Source: Jaenimonas drosophilae (lineage: Eukaryota; Euglenozoa; Kinetoplastea; Trypanosomatida; Trypanosomatidae). From it: a stretch of DNA of 64,000 nucleotides. The notes under the pieces were generated by a model. That model saw only the letters and a program-made list of their open reading frames with translations, ran no database searches and was not told where the DNA came from. Positions within the stretch are counted from its first letter, which is position 1. Every line of letters begins with the position of its first letter. The translations under genes and the position numbers were made by a program. The DNA lies in assembly GCA_030849065.1 (NCBI GenBank), contig JASAON010001644.1, positions 62,001-126,000 on the forward strand, in the 5' to 3' direction. This document shows positions 18,378 to 27,842 of the stretch, one piece after another.

Positions 18378-21300
18378 TCACACAGCAGACGCTGCCGAAG
18401 CTCCTTCCTTCTCCCAGTTTGAGCCGAAGGCCACAACAATGGCCACGGCGTACTCTCGAGCGATTTCCTTCAGCTGCTGATAACGTCCACTGGAGCCACC
18501 GTGGCCGCTGCCGAAATCACAGAAGTGGAGTAGCTGTCTCGTCTCTTCTCCGCACAACATCGGCCACAGGTCCCGAAGCTTTGCCAGAAGCTTGAGAGAT
18601 TCCCAGAAGCCCACCCGTGAATCATCCCAGCTGGTCTGGAGAAATATATGGGGGTACGGCTTCTGCACCGCACCCTCATCGGAGAGCAAGGGGAGAGTGT
18701 CCATGGGTGAGATGGAACGAATCACCTCGTAGGCTTTTGGATCCACAATGGGGTTGCCATACTCCTCCCACTCAGAGACAGTGAGGGGCATATCAGCATC
18801 CAACAAGGAGGTAAGACAGTCCACGAAGGGAACCGCTCCAAGGACGCCAAGGAAGCACTGCGGTGCGAGGGTCATGGCCCGAAACACAACCATTCCACCC
18901 GCCGAGCTTCCGCAACTCAAGAGTCTTCCAGGTTCACACACTTGAATGTGCTGCAGATAGGCACATACACTCACAAAGTCATTGACCGTCGTGGCACGCT
19001 GTGCTTTGCGCCCAGCATCTCGCCATGGTATCCCAAGCTCTCCTCCACCACGAACCAGAGCGGAGGCCCACACAAAGCCACGCTGCAGCAGGCTCAGGCG
19101 CTCGGTCGAGAACTCAGAATCACTGCAGCTACCGTAGCTTCCGTAGACGTGGGCAATCATGGGGTTTGTTCCGAGTGCAAATGCGCTACGTTTCCAGCAG
19201 GCAATGACTGGAATAGAGACAGTCTCAGCCGGTGATGGAGTGTAGATGGGGGTGATGCCGGCCGCGTCAAACGCAAAGGTCGACGGCACCCAAACCACCA
19301 TGCCAGCATACTCTTGTGGATCGTATGGAGTGCGAATAACCTCCTCACGTACCTTCCGTAGGTGTAGCTCTCCATGGGGGATTTGTCCTACCAGGTATTC
19401 CATCTCACACAGCACCGCAGGACGAAGAAGATGAGTAATTGACACACGCCAACGTGTCGACGTGAAGGCTGCGTCGCATGAGTAGACCTCCACATTGACG
19501 GGTAGCGCGGTACAATGAACATCGCCAAGTCCGCACTCCGCAGAAATTGTCTCTACACTGCCCAACGCCGTGACCCTTGACCTATCATCGGCAAGAACAT
19601 CTGCGACGTTGAAACACTGGGGGCTCCACGACGACCATACATTCATTCCCTCAACAAGACAAGACACATCCACCAAGTCACCGAGCAGCAATGGTTTAGA
19701 TGTAGCCTCACGGTTAGATTCCCACCACGACCAAAGGAGAGATACAGGGCAAAAGAGAGCCGTGGGTGCTCCACCACGACGGATACTGACAATCAAGTGG
19801 TGCTGGTAGCACTCCACACCCTCTACCTTGGTTGAGGCATCATACTTAAACAGAGGTATCCAGGCATCTGGCCTCAACGCCTCAGCAGAGAATCCATCGT
19901 GATCACTATCCGGAGCAATGAAGATTCCAAAGTTGGTACATCCATGAGCGTTAGATGTAATGATCCAGCTGCCTGCGTTGGGCCCGAGCAAAGAGACGTG
20001 GTGGTCCACCTCGTACTCCATCCCTGGATTCTCACAGCGTGGAGAAAAACACGTAAATATGCGTCGCTCGGTCTCTGGAATGAGCGCAGTCAACTCTGGA
20101 TTAGGATCATCACTACCCATTGGTACCATTGGCACTCCAGAAAAGTAGGGAATACCAAATGGATACTCTGTCGAAGGTGATGGAAGCGGTGACAGGAACC
20201 ACTCAGACGCATCACTTGATGCAGTGGAGAAGACCAAGAATTTTCGATCTACTGTGAAGCTGATGCTGCTCACCCAGAAGGCCTCGGACTCCTCCTGGAA
20301 GCACACCAAGGATGCAGCGGCATCTTCATCACCGAGTAGAAGATTGTGGTGGACAATCTGAAATGGGCGAAAGAGCTCATCCATGCCCACATACATGAGA
20401 GCATTCTCGTGGATCCACAAGACCTCACTGGAGAGATCAAACATGTCAATTCGATGCAGAACTCGGTGTGCCGGCCGTGTGGCCGGAATAGGGGTAACGG
20501 GTGATTCCCACGCTGGGGAAATGGCCGCTGTGAGGCTTGTTCCATCACTTGCTTCTGTTGTCGGGGAAGCAGAGCTCATTCCACCTGGTGAGCACGGTGG
20601 TATGGAAGGAACAGGGCTGCCGCTCCCCATAGCACTGTGCTTGGATGGAGCCGTAGAGGAGGCGGGACTGCGGCGTGGAAGCTCATACCGCGATCGTCCA
20701 TGGCCCTCCTGGTCAGTCACCCACCCACGCTCAATCGTACTGGCAATCGGCAGCCACGCCGAGAAGCTCACGTTATCTGTTGCGGGAAGAACAAATAGGG
20801 TAAAAATTTCTTTGCCGTTGGAGCAGTCAAGGGTGACGGCAACTTGTGTTTCATCAGGGGAGATGTCCAAGTCTCCCAACTCGGTGAAGTCCAACCGCAG
20901 CTCCTGCACCAGCAGGTTGAGATCCAAGAAGACGACTTCGTCCTCGTAGAATGGGAGTGGGGCGTCGGGATGAACTCGCCATAGGTCCGAAAGCTCCTGC
21001 GAAAAGTTGACGTTCACCCCTTTGATGGGGTCAAAGGGACGACGACAGTAGATTGGGTACTCTGCATTAGGGATGGTGCGGGTGTAGTACCAGTAGTTAC
21101 GGTCCAGGGTGGGTAACGAGGCGTCTTCTTCCTTCCATCGTGCCTTCATCTCCAGAAAGAGAGAGCGCCGAAGTTGAGGAGCCTCCTTTTGGAAATAGCT
21201 CTCAACATGATCGTTCTCCTGACGGAGAATGCGCTTCACCTGGGGGTTGGAACGGTCGCGAAGCCAAAAGTAGTCATCCTCACGGTCATGCTCATGGTGA

Positions 21301-21416
21301 GTAATGACGTGGGGTTTCTTCGGAATCGTGGATAGTGTGCTATCTATTGTGGACCCCAAGCGAGAAGCGTGCTTTGCTGGTGCACGTTTTGACCGTCTAA
21401 TATCATTACGTTTCAT
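18378..21416 (-). CDS. oligopeptidase B-like serine peptidase (S9A)
   Basis: A 1012-residue prolyl-oligopeptidase-family peptidase of the oligopeptidase B branch, which cleaves after Lys/Arg in short peptides. The N terminus has the family's DYFWLRDR motif, followed by a beta-propeller region. The nucleophile is Ser838 in GSSAGG, followed by VPFVDCLTSLLD and WEEYGNP, strongly conserved in oligopeptidase B. The acid is the Asp of TSWDDSRV and the histidine lies in GSGHGGSSGRY, so the triad is complete. It is about 280 residues longer than classic oligopeptidase B (roughly 730), like the longer OPB2-type enzymes of trypanosomatids. Part of the excess is a Ser/Pro/Thr-rich insertion at about residues 235-320 in the propeller. 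No signal peptide. Confidence 0.9.
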   Translation of the reverse strand: MKRNDIRRSKRAPAKHASRLGSTIDSTLSTIPKKPHVITHHEHDREDDYFWLRDRSNPQVKRILRQENDHVESYFQKEAPQLRRSLFLEMKARWKEEDASLPTLDRNYWYYTRTIPNAEYPIYCRRPFDPIKGVNVNFSQELSDLWRVHPDAPLPFYEDEVVFLDLNLLVQELRLDFTELGDLDISPDETQVAVTLDCSNGKEIFTLFVLPATDNVSFSAWLPIASTIERGWVTDQEGHGRSRYELPRRSPASSTAPSKHSAMGSGSPVPSIPPCSPGGMSSASPTTEASDGTSLTAAISPAWESPVTPIPATRPAHRVLHRIDMFDLSSEVLWIHENALMYVGMDELFRPFQIVHHNLLLGDEDAAASLVCFQEESEAFWVSSISFTVDRKFLVFSTASSDASEWFLSPLPSPSTEYPFGIPYFSGVPMVPMGSDDPNPELTALIPETERRIFTCFSPRCENPGMEYEVDHHVSLLGPNAGSWIITSNAHGCTNFGIFIAPDSDHDGFSAEALRPDAWIPLFKYDASTKVEGVECYQHHLIVSIRRGGAPTALFCPVSLLWSWWESNREATSKPLLLGDLVDVSCLVEGMNVWSSWSPQCFNVADVLADDRSRVTALGSVETISAECGLGDVHCTALPVNVEVYSCDAAFTSTRWRVSITHLLRPAVLCEMEYLVGQIPHGELHLRKVREEVIRTPYDPQEYAGMVVWVPSTFAFDAAGITPIYTPSPAETVSIPVIACWKRSAFALGTNPMIAHVYGSYGSCSDSEFSTERLSLLQRGFVWASALVRGGGELGIPWRDAGRKAQRATTVNDFVSVCAYLQHIQVCEPGRLLSCGSSAGGMVVFRAMTLAPQCFLGVLGAVPFVDCLTSLLDADMPLTVSEWEEYGNPIVDPKAYEVIRSISPMDTLPLLSDEGAVQKPYPHIFLQTSWDDSRVGFWESLKLLAKLRDLWPMLCGEETRQLLHFCDFGSGHGGSSGRYQQLKEIAREYAVAIVVAFGSNWEKEGASAASAV

Positions 21417-21650
21417 GTCGGGCGAAGACTAATGAAGCTGCGAACCTTCTCAACCCTTGTGTTGAGGTGGGGTGGTGAATACTGTTTCTACGCAGCAACC
21501 CTGAATAAAGTGGAGAAGGATAAGAAGGCATTAGTTTCGTCCTCAGCATGATAACGGGCGTGACAAAACCAATCCTCAAGAAGTCATACGAAGAGTAGAA
21601 GAACGTGGATGTGCAGTGCACCTCAGCAGTAGTGATACCTCTCTCATGTG

Positions 21651-22712
21651 CTATACAGGCGACAGAGGAAGGGTAGCCACCTCCAGCACAATGGACCTCT
21701 GCTCGGTAGCTTCCGGCTTAGTAGTGCCGTCTTCCTTCGACCTCTCTCCAACAATCCGCTCACCACACCGCGCCAATGCAGCGCGTAGTTCCTCAGCACA
21801 TGACACATCTTCTGTGTTCACTCGTAGAATTGCAACACCGGGAAGCAGAGCAGGAATAAGGGCAGCAACCTGCTCCATGGGAACTAATGCCTCTCGTACA
21901 GCCACATCAACTAACCGTGCAGTTTCCCCCACAAGCTCCCATCTCTGTGCACCAAAAGACAACACCGCATCCACATGGTTTTGGTTCATTGGAAGCTGAG
22001 CAAAGCGATCGGTGATATTTTCATCTTCACTAATGCCACAGAGATTCAGTTGAACCACCTGTGAAGGGAATGGAATCCCTGCTTGGTGAGAAGAAATAAG
22101 GCAATTTGGTGGTTGTAGCGTCAGCCCCCAGCGCAAGTCGTCCGCACGATGGAGCTCAACACCCCGCAGTTGCACCTCGCTGGATGCTGCTAAGTCACGT
22201 GTCGGAATCAACGAAAAAGATCTGGCCAGGACTGCTGCGGGGATTGCAGTACCGGACAGGAGCAGCTCCGTCAAAGTTGGGAGTGTAGACTGGGTACCAC
22301 TCTCAGGTATGTAGTCGTCTTCATCTTCCTCGTCGTCATCCTCAGGAAGAGAATCACAGGGAGGGCTACGGCTGCGCTTGCGTGCAGTTCCTTCCAAGGG
22401 TTCTGCACATAGACCAACATTGTGTGTACGGATGGCCTCCTGTAAGGCGGCACGTCGGCCGGCAAAGTTGACGCCGTTCTGAGTGTCATAAGCCATGCGC
22501 CGCGTTGGATCAGCCAACACTCGGTAAGCCTCCGTGATGCGTTGGAAACGGGCCTGATGCTGTGCCTCTTCATCACTGGAGCAGTTGCGGTAGGCCGCTC
22601 GATCCAGGTGAAGTTCAAGCGAGAGGCGCCGGTAGTGCTTGGCAAGTTCTTGTGGAGTAATGGATGCGCTCACGCCTAGGGTGGCATAGTGTGCTGGAGT
22701 AGAGGATGTCAT
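21651..22712 (-). CDS. J-domain protein with HLD in place of HPD
   Basis: A protein of about 353 residues with an N-terminal J domain (roughly 6-80): YATLGVSASITPQELAKHY, then ITEAYRVLADP and RRMAYD, as in DnaJ. The HPD tripeptide that stimulates Hsp70 ATPase reads His35-Leu36-Asp37, so this is a J-like protein and may not activate Hsp70 in the usual way (known for HPD mutants; inference here). The rest has an acidic patch (DDDEEDEDD) and an unrecognised C-terminal region of strand/helix character. The open frame runs up to 22826, but a pyrimidine tract and AG precede 22712, and this start places the J domain at the N terminus. Two short out-of-frame ATGs lie just upstream. Confidence 0.8.
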   Translation of the reverse strand: MTSSTPAHYATLGVSASITPQELAKHYRRLSLELHLDRAAYRNCSSDEEAQHQARFQRITEAYRVLADPTRRMAYDTQNGVNFAGRRAALQEAIRTHNVGLCAEPLEGTARKRSRSPPCDSLPEDDDEEDEDDYIPESGTQSTLPTLTELLLSGTAIPAAVLARSFSLIPTRDLAASSEVQLRGVELHRADDLRWGLTLQPPNCLISSHQAGIPFPSQVVQLNLCGISEDENITDRFAQLPMNQNHVDAVLSFGAQRWELVGETARLVDVAVREALVPMEQVAALIPALLPGVAILRVNTEDVSCAEELRAALARCGERIVGERSKEDGTTKPEATEQRSIVLEVATLPLSPV

Positions 22713-23507
22713 CTTCCAAATGCATGCCTTTAATGGCCATCCTATAAAGGACAAAAAGCCAAATGTTGAGAAGAAGGGAAATGTATCCTTCAGCATATAG
22801 AATGTGGACATTACTGACGCACACACACATTTATCAGTTGTGCAGCATCGAGAGAAAGTGGAACATTTTTGTGATCATTGTGTGACTGTGATAGTGACTG
22901 TAAACGGAAGAACTTCTTGGATGTCGTCGCACACAGGCATTCCATGCAACTCTAACTACCACAAGGAACGTTCTAGCAGCCACAACGTGGTCAAAGCAGT
23001 TCCGCATCTTCGCAGTGTTGCAGGCACGGACGCCGCAACTCCTGCAAGAATTAACTCCAGATGAGGGGGCTACGGTGTTGGCCTGGTCGGCGCTCTCCTG
23101 CTTCTCATCAAGCTCACGACGGAGATCAGCACGCTGGTGCTGAAGAATATCAATATCCTCGTGAGTAATATTAGAATGTTTAGTCATCTCTCACGATGTT
23201 GTCATAGTCCATCAAAACGAAAATAGTCAATCCGTGGCGAGTCTCTACACAAGAGTTGCCGTATTTGTGAAGGTGGTGGCGAAGCAATAATAGTGGAATA
23301 GCCGATATGTATACTTGAAACTGATAGAGGTCTTAAACAAACAAAAGAGTTGGATGAAACAATGATGTATAGAATGGTACGGTAGTCAATATAGACAGCT
23401 TGTATGTAATAGTCAAAAGAGACGAATTTGGAGCATTTTTGTTTGTTGGTACATCAAGGTTAGAGGAGGTGGTGAAGAGATGATGAATGAACCAACATCT
23501 GCCTCCT
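22713..23507. other. intergenic with helicase-derived fragment
   Basis: Spacer of about 800 bp between the J-protein gene and the large unknown gene at 23508. It holds a decayed duplicate of the helicase gene's leader and first codons (separate entry). The remainder shows no gene. Confidence 0.7.
23068..23212 (-). pseudogene. decayed copy of the Dbp4-like helicase 5' end
   Basis: The 93 bp at 23068-23160 match 14649-14741 with one mismatch (position 23130 versus 14711), corresponding to helicase codons 35-65. Upstream on the minus strand an ATG at 23212 opens MDYDNIVRDD followed by a stop, clearly related to the helicase start MGYDNAVKDD. The next roughly 20 codons of the parent are missing, and the frame resumes as EDIDILQHQ. 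Similarity seems to continue into the leader to about 23400 (shared GAGTTGCC, CATCAAAAC and AAACAAACA segments). The helicase core is absent, so it cannot make an enzyme. A 117-codon frame through the fragment (ATG at 23187) ends in unrelated sequence. Confidence 0.9.
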
Positions 23508-26500
23508 CTACACATCAAAAACCGTTGTCAGATCCACTTCCGGTAGGAAGTCGTGAAGGTCCACAACAAGCGAACGGCGGAGGTTGAGCTCAAGGCTTGC
23601 ATCTCCATGAGGAACCATGCGTGATCGGCACTGATTTATCCCATGCATGGAGGGCAGCGCCTTACGATTGCGCTGAATCGCCAGAGGTGGGGGAACTCCA
23701 CGGGCGAGTGGCGCGTCATGTGGCTCCACCCAGCAGCGAACAAACAAGGCACATCGCTCCAGCGCGCACTCCTCCTCCACTGCACTACGTTGGAGCTCCT
23801 CCAGAAATGTGATTTGCTCAAGAATGGCACGGTGAGACGCCTCCTGCAGGTAGAGCGCTCCATAAAAGGGAAGCACTTCTGCTTCCATCAGGGCATAGGA
23901 GCCGCGAAGAGCACAACGATCTGCAAGCTCCTCTTCTTGGATGCGGTACCGCAGACGCACTTCATGCATCTCCAACTGTTCACAGGAGCGCTCAAACACC
24001 CACAACTTAGCCGCAGCTGCTCCTCCATCTTCGTAGTGCTGCAGGGAGAGAAAGCGCGACTCATGGAAGAATTGGCGCCTGATGAGAAGAAGCGCCTCTG
24101 CTGCTTCCTCCTCCAACGTTGCCACTCCACGTTCAGCCTCCTCAAACAGTGCAGTCCTTCCTTGTTCTTTGCGATCACGCCGGTCATCATACTCCAAGGA
24201 GCCTAGTTGCTTGCGGTAGAAGGTGCGTGTAGTGAGCTCCTCCTGCTCCAACAACGCACGCACCTGAGCTTCCACTGTCATGACGCCCTGTCGAACATCC
24301 CCCAGCGAGGACCTCCACACCGAACGAGGAAATCGAGCTGCATCAATGGTAAGAATGCGCTTCATGTCCTCCGCTTCTTCGTTGTAGAGACGCTGGCGAC
24401 CTTCTGCCTCAATCCGCAAATTCATCTCCACCTCCAACACCAGTGTAAAGGGAAGGAACGGAGAGTCAGTGGGCTCCGCATAGATTACTTTGCGGCGTTC
24501 GATGGGGCTCAGATCGTACATGGTCAGTTTTCGTGGCGGAACGACAACCTGCTGCTCACTGGACGCCATATGGCGGTGATGGTGGCGCTTCTTCTTCTGC
24601 TTCTTCGGCTTGGGTGGGCTGTGAAGGACACCTAGCTGATGGTCGGCACACCACTGCGCTGCCTCTGGATAGGTACGTGCAGCAGTCATGAGACAGAACT
24701 CGTTATAGAGCATGAGCTGATTCCACTCAGCCCGCTCATCCTCCACGAAGCACTCAAAGACAAAGGTGGAGGCAAATTCCATCCCCAGCCACTGACGAAG
24801 CTGCCGGAGCTCATGTTCTCGCTCTTCCAGCAACGCATCGGAAATGTGGTGGTACTCAGACAGCACCAATGACGTGAAGACACAGGGGGGGAAGAGCTCT
24901 GGCTCAAGAGGAATGGATGACTCCTCCAGCACCTCCATATCCCAGCACACACAACGGCATGGCTCTGGGTAGGCGCAGGAGACGAAGTGGCCAAGAACCT
25001 CGAGTCGATGTGCCTTCTCTGCCAGGATGAGCTCCACTTGTTGCTCTAAGTTGCCATGCAATCGGCACGCAGACAGGAAAATATGCTCCTTTTCGCGCAG
25101 CGCTACACCGTACATCAGTTCCAGTGGATTTGGCTCCAACAGACGCAGTTCCTCAGCTTCTCGCTCAGCTGCCGCGAGTGCTTCCTCCTGCTTTGCAATC
25201 TGCGCGGCCGCCCGCTCCGCTGCCAAGCTCTTGCGAGGTTCGTGAAGGTTGTCAATAGCCGCACCCATCGCCTTCTCGACACGCGTGTGTAAGTCCTCGT
25301 CGGTGGCAAGAGCAGGGCGTTGCGCTGCAATTCGCGTCACTACGTTGGAGCTCATCATCATTGACTGACACGCGTACCACGGGATAGGCGACTCCTGCAT
25401 CTCTAAACGGTAGAGGATATTGCGCTCAAATTGCTCCTGGTAGAACATCCACCGACTACCTTCAATGATGAGCTCCGTCTGCGCATCCCCTTGCTGTTCC
25501 TGCTCTGTTGCATCTCCGACGGCGTGTGTCGTGGTGTGATTGGTGAAGCGCGCGGAGGCTGGAGAAGATCCAGCACCGCACCAGTCCAACTCTTCTAGGG
25601 TATGCTCTGTCTTTCCACGGCAGGGGAATCTGTCAAGCTGAATGACTGGGTAGGCAGCGGTCGGCACGGTGGTGTTGTCCGTGCGTTGGCTCGGTGGGTT
25701 GTCGCACATGTGACGAGCAGAAGGGAGAAAGGTGATGGGGGTGGGCTCCACCATGGCGCAGCCTCGTCCACTACGTGCGGCAGATGAGCGAAGCGGTGCG
25801 ATGGCCACTTCATCCAAAGGGGGTGTCTCTGAATCTCGTTGTGGAGATTCCTCGGCATCTCCGCATACGTGGGCGTAGAGCTCCTGTGCCTCCGTTGGTA
25901 CCACTCCACCATTTCGAGCGCACTGAAACATGAGCCGAATGGCCAACACGTTTGGATCTTCCCCAGTCTCCGTTGGTGGAGCAGGAGCAGTATCATCCAC
26001 ACTACCCTGTGTGGCAGCTACAGTATGCGGCTGTTGTTTGTCGGTGAATTCCGAGTGTGCTGAACGGACGTGAACTGGGGCAGCGGTCGACGGGGAGGCA
26101 GTGGGCTCCGCTTGCTCCTCAATCGCGTCGTCCTTTGAGGAGTGGCGTGGCTTCCACCCAACAGCAGGAGATGTGATGCTTGTTCGGCGGGGTGCTGCGG
26201 GGTAATGACGACGTTGAGCCAGGCGGCGCTGCTCCAACGCCCGCGCATGCTCTGGTATCGAGGGACGAAACAAGGCAATGGAGGCTGCAGGTCCACGGTT
26301 GCACAGTGGTGGAAGAACACCATCATCTACTACGTTGTCATCATCGGATTCATAGCTGTGCCGTGTCACTCCCCCATTGGACGAGTTGTCACTGGAGGTG
26401 GTTGCCACGCAGGACGTATTCTCCTTTTTTGCTGGTATACGTTCTTGAAAGGCGTAGCCATGATAGCGGGGAAGCAAGTCAAGGGGTTCCTGTTGCTGTG

Positions 26501-26570
26501 GGCGGTAGAGCGTCGTGGTGCGGCCTTGTGTGGGGATCCATGATGGCCCTCCTGGACGCATTGGAATCAT
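23508..26570 (-). CDS. large hypothetical protein, helical and acidic
   Basis: A 1020-residue protein I do not recognise. The first 330 residues are low-complexity (Thr, Ser, Pro, Gln), probably disordered. From about 400 onward it is strongly helical, rich in Glu, Arg and Leu, with runs such as AAERAAAQIAKQEEALAAAEREAEE that suggest coiled coil, and with scattered Trp and Cys (YPEPCRCVCWDMEV). A basic Lys/His patch (KPKKQKKKRHHHRH) lies near residue 655. The form suggests a structural or cytoskeletal protein (inference). The longest frame starts with TTG at 26699; the ATG at 26570 follows a pyrimidine-rich tract and TAG by 40 nt and is preferred over the ATG at 26684. Confidence 0.72.
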   Translation of the reverse strand: MIPMRPGGPSWIPTQGRTTTLYRPQQQEPLDLLPRYHGYAFQERIPAKKENTSCVATTSSDNSSNGGVTRHSYESDDDNVVDDGVLPPLCNRGPAASIALFRPSIPEHARALEQRRLAQRRHYPAAPRRTSITSPAVGWKPRHSSKDDAIEEQAEPTASPSTAAPVHVRSAHSEFTDKQQPHTVAATQGSVDDTAPAPPTETGEDPNVLAIRLMFQCARNGGVVPTEAQELYAHVCGDAEESPQRDSETPPLDEVAIAPLRSSAARSGRGCAMVEPTPITFLPSARHMCDNPPSQRTDNTTVPTAAYPVIQLDRFPCRGKTEHTLEELDWCGAGSSPASARFTNHTTTHAVGDATEQEQQGDAQTELIIEGSRWMFYQEQFERNILYRLEMQESPIPWYACQSMMMSSNVVTRIAAQRPALATDEDLHTRVEKAMGAAIDNLHEPRKSLAAERAAAQIAKQEEALAAAEREAEELRLLEPNPLELMYGVALREKEHIFLSACRLHGNLEQQVELILAEKAHRLEVLGHFVSCAYPEPCRCVCWDMEVLEESSIPLEPELFPPCVFTSLVLSEYHHISDALLEEREHELRQLRQWLGMEFASTFVFECFVEDERAEWNQLMLYNEFCLMTAARTYPEAAQWCADHQLGVLHSPPKPKKQKKKRHHHRHMASSEQQVVVPPRKLTMYDLSPIERRKVIYAEPTDSPFLPFTLVLEVEMNLRIEAEGRQRLYNEEAEDMKRILTIDAARFPRSVWRSSLGDVRQGVMTVEAQVRALLEQEELTTRTFYRKQLGSLEYDDRRDRKEQGRTALFEEAERGVATLEEEAAEALLLIRRQFFHESRFLSLQHYEDGGAAAAKLWVFERSCEQLEMHEVRLRYRIQEEELADRCALRGSYALMEAEVLPFYGALYLQEASHRAILEQITFLEELQRSAVEEECALERCALFVRCWVEPHDAPLARGVPPPLAIQRNRKALPSMHGINQCRSRMVPHGDASLELNLRRSLVVDLHDFLPEVDLTTVFDV

Positions 26571-26610
26571 GTTGTGAAGGAATCTAGTAGCCTCTAATCT
26601 AGCCACTTCA

Positions 26611-26642
26611 CTATGTTCACACAAAGAGCAAAATGAAAGTAG
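26611..26642 (-). promoter_or_regulatory. predicted trans-splice acceptor
   Basis: Minus-strand T/C-rich run (CTACTTTCATTTTGCTC and on) ending in ACATAG at 26611, giving a 40-nt leader before the ATG at 26570. This decides against the upstream ATG at 26684. Prediction only. Confidence 0.5.
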
Positions 26643-26833
26643 TTGGCAGGGTATGAGTGCATAGAAAGTGCGTGGAGAAAGCATCTCAAAGCAGTACAAT
26701 AAGTGCAGGTGATGACCTCAATGAGACATTCATGGACTATTGTTGGTGGCTCCATGCTGTAACACCAACTCGGGGTGTGGCGCCAATATCGGCATATACA
26801 AAAAGTTGCATCATTGAAAATTCTCCGACAAAC

Positions 26834-26870
26834 ACAGCAACAACAACGACAACAACAACAACAACAGCAA
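26834..26870. repeat. CAA/TTG microsatellite
   Basis: Imperfect run of CAA units (with CGA and CAG variants) in the leader side of the large gene at 23508-26570. On the transcribed strand it is a TTG run. Probably a simple slippage repeat. Confidence 0.8.
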
Positions 26871-27499
26871 AAGAATATGGATTGCCAATGACAGTGGAGT
26901 GGGCTGCCATGAGAGGGAGCGGGGCTGAGGCACACATTATTATCATCTACACAGCCACACCATAACAGCAAAAATGAGGAAAACGGTCATAAAAGGAAGA
27001 TGGTGATTCGCCCCCATGTTGGTCAGCTTGGGAATTTTCTGCCGTCACATACATCTTTGACACGAGCATCGGCCATGAAGAGAATTCACGACAACGACGC
27101 AGGCGGAAATATTGTGGCATGTGTCCTTTGGGATGGAATTGATGTAGAGTGAACAAGTGGGTAAGAGATACCCCCAGAAAGAGAGTAGATCGGCATGAGA
27201 AAGAATGGAATACAAAAAAAAACAGCAGAAGACACGGTGAGCAGCACTCTTTATCCATGTGTCTTGTCACAATGAGAGGTTCCTTTGGAACCGTTGGCCA
27301 CAGTAGACAAAATGACAAGGAGGAGCTGGTGACCCTCCACGGAGCATCACAGATTGTTAGAGGAAGTCAAGTGTGAGATAAGATTGCGGCGGATGTCTGG
27401 GAGGATTTTCACGCAGAAAATATATGCTACATCGATTGGCTTTTTCAGCCACGCCACAGAGCTAAAGAGGGTAGTAGCATGCCAACGACGCACAACATG

Positions 27500-27796
27500 T
27501 CATCCTGACCAGCACCGCACACAGACACACACATCACACATCAAGAATAGGGAAGGAAACAATTCCAGATAGTGGTATGTTTTCCCCTCAGACAATCCTA
27601 TTTGAGCTCCATCGTCGATGGAATGTTTGGTATCAAAACTTCTCCCAAGCGAGCCCCCATTCCTTTTGCTCTGTTTCGGCAACATCTCACGAATCGAAAA
27701 ACATCCACGCACCACGTCAAAACGCAGTCCCTCAGTCACATCGTCATACCACATAGGTTTTGTTCTGTTGCGACTGGATCCCGTATTCAGGGCCAT
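27500..27796 (-). CDS. candidate small protein, 98 residues
   Basis: A frame starting with ATG at 27796 directly after a strong pyrimidine tract and CAG (predicted leader 6 nt), the same layout as confident genes in this window. The product begins MALNTGSSRNRTKPMW, is basic and polar for the first 65 residues and ends in a Cys/Leu/Val-rich segment. It matches no family I know. It sits within the 2.5 kb gap between two very large genes. It could equally be part of an untranslated region. Confidence 0.3.
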   Translation of the reverse strand: MALNTGSSRNRTKPMWYDDVTEGLRFDVVRGCFSIREMLPKQSKRNGGSLGRSFDTKHSIDDGAQIGLSEGKTYHYLELFPSLFLMCDVCVCVRCWSG

Positions 27797-27802
27797 GGTA
27801 CA

Positions 27803-27842
27803 CTGCGAGGGAGGTGATGGCAAAGGGGGTGAGGAGTGAAGG
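27803..27842 (-). promoter_or_regulatory. predicted trans-splice acceptor of the candidate small gene
   Basis: Minus strand reads CCTTCACTCCTCACCCCCTT and further C/T-rich sequence, ending CTCGCAG at 27803, 6 nt before an ATG. A strong tract in the middle of an otherwise gene-free region. Confidence 0.45.

Noticed and set aside
22834..23187. 117-codon frame through the helicase-derived fragment as a real gene
   Set aside because: Only its first third resembles the helicase and the rest is unrelated. The equivalent of the parent's true start, at 23212, runs into a stop after ten codons.
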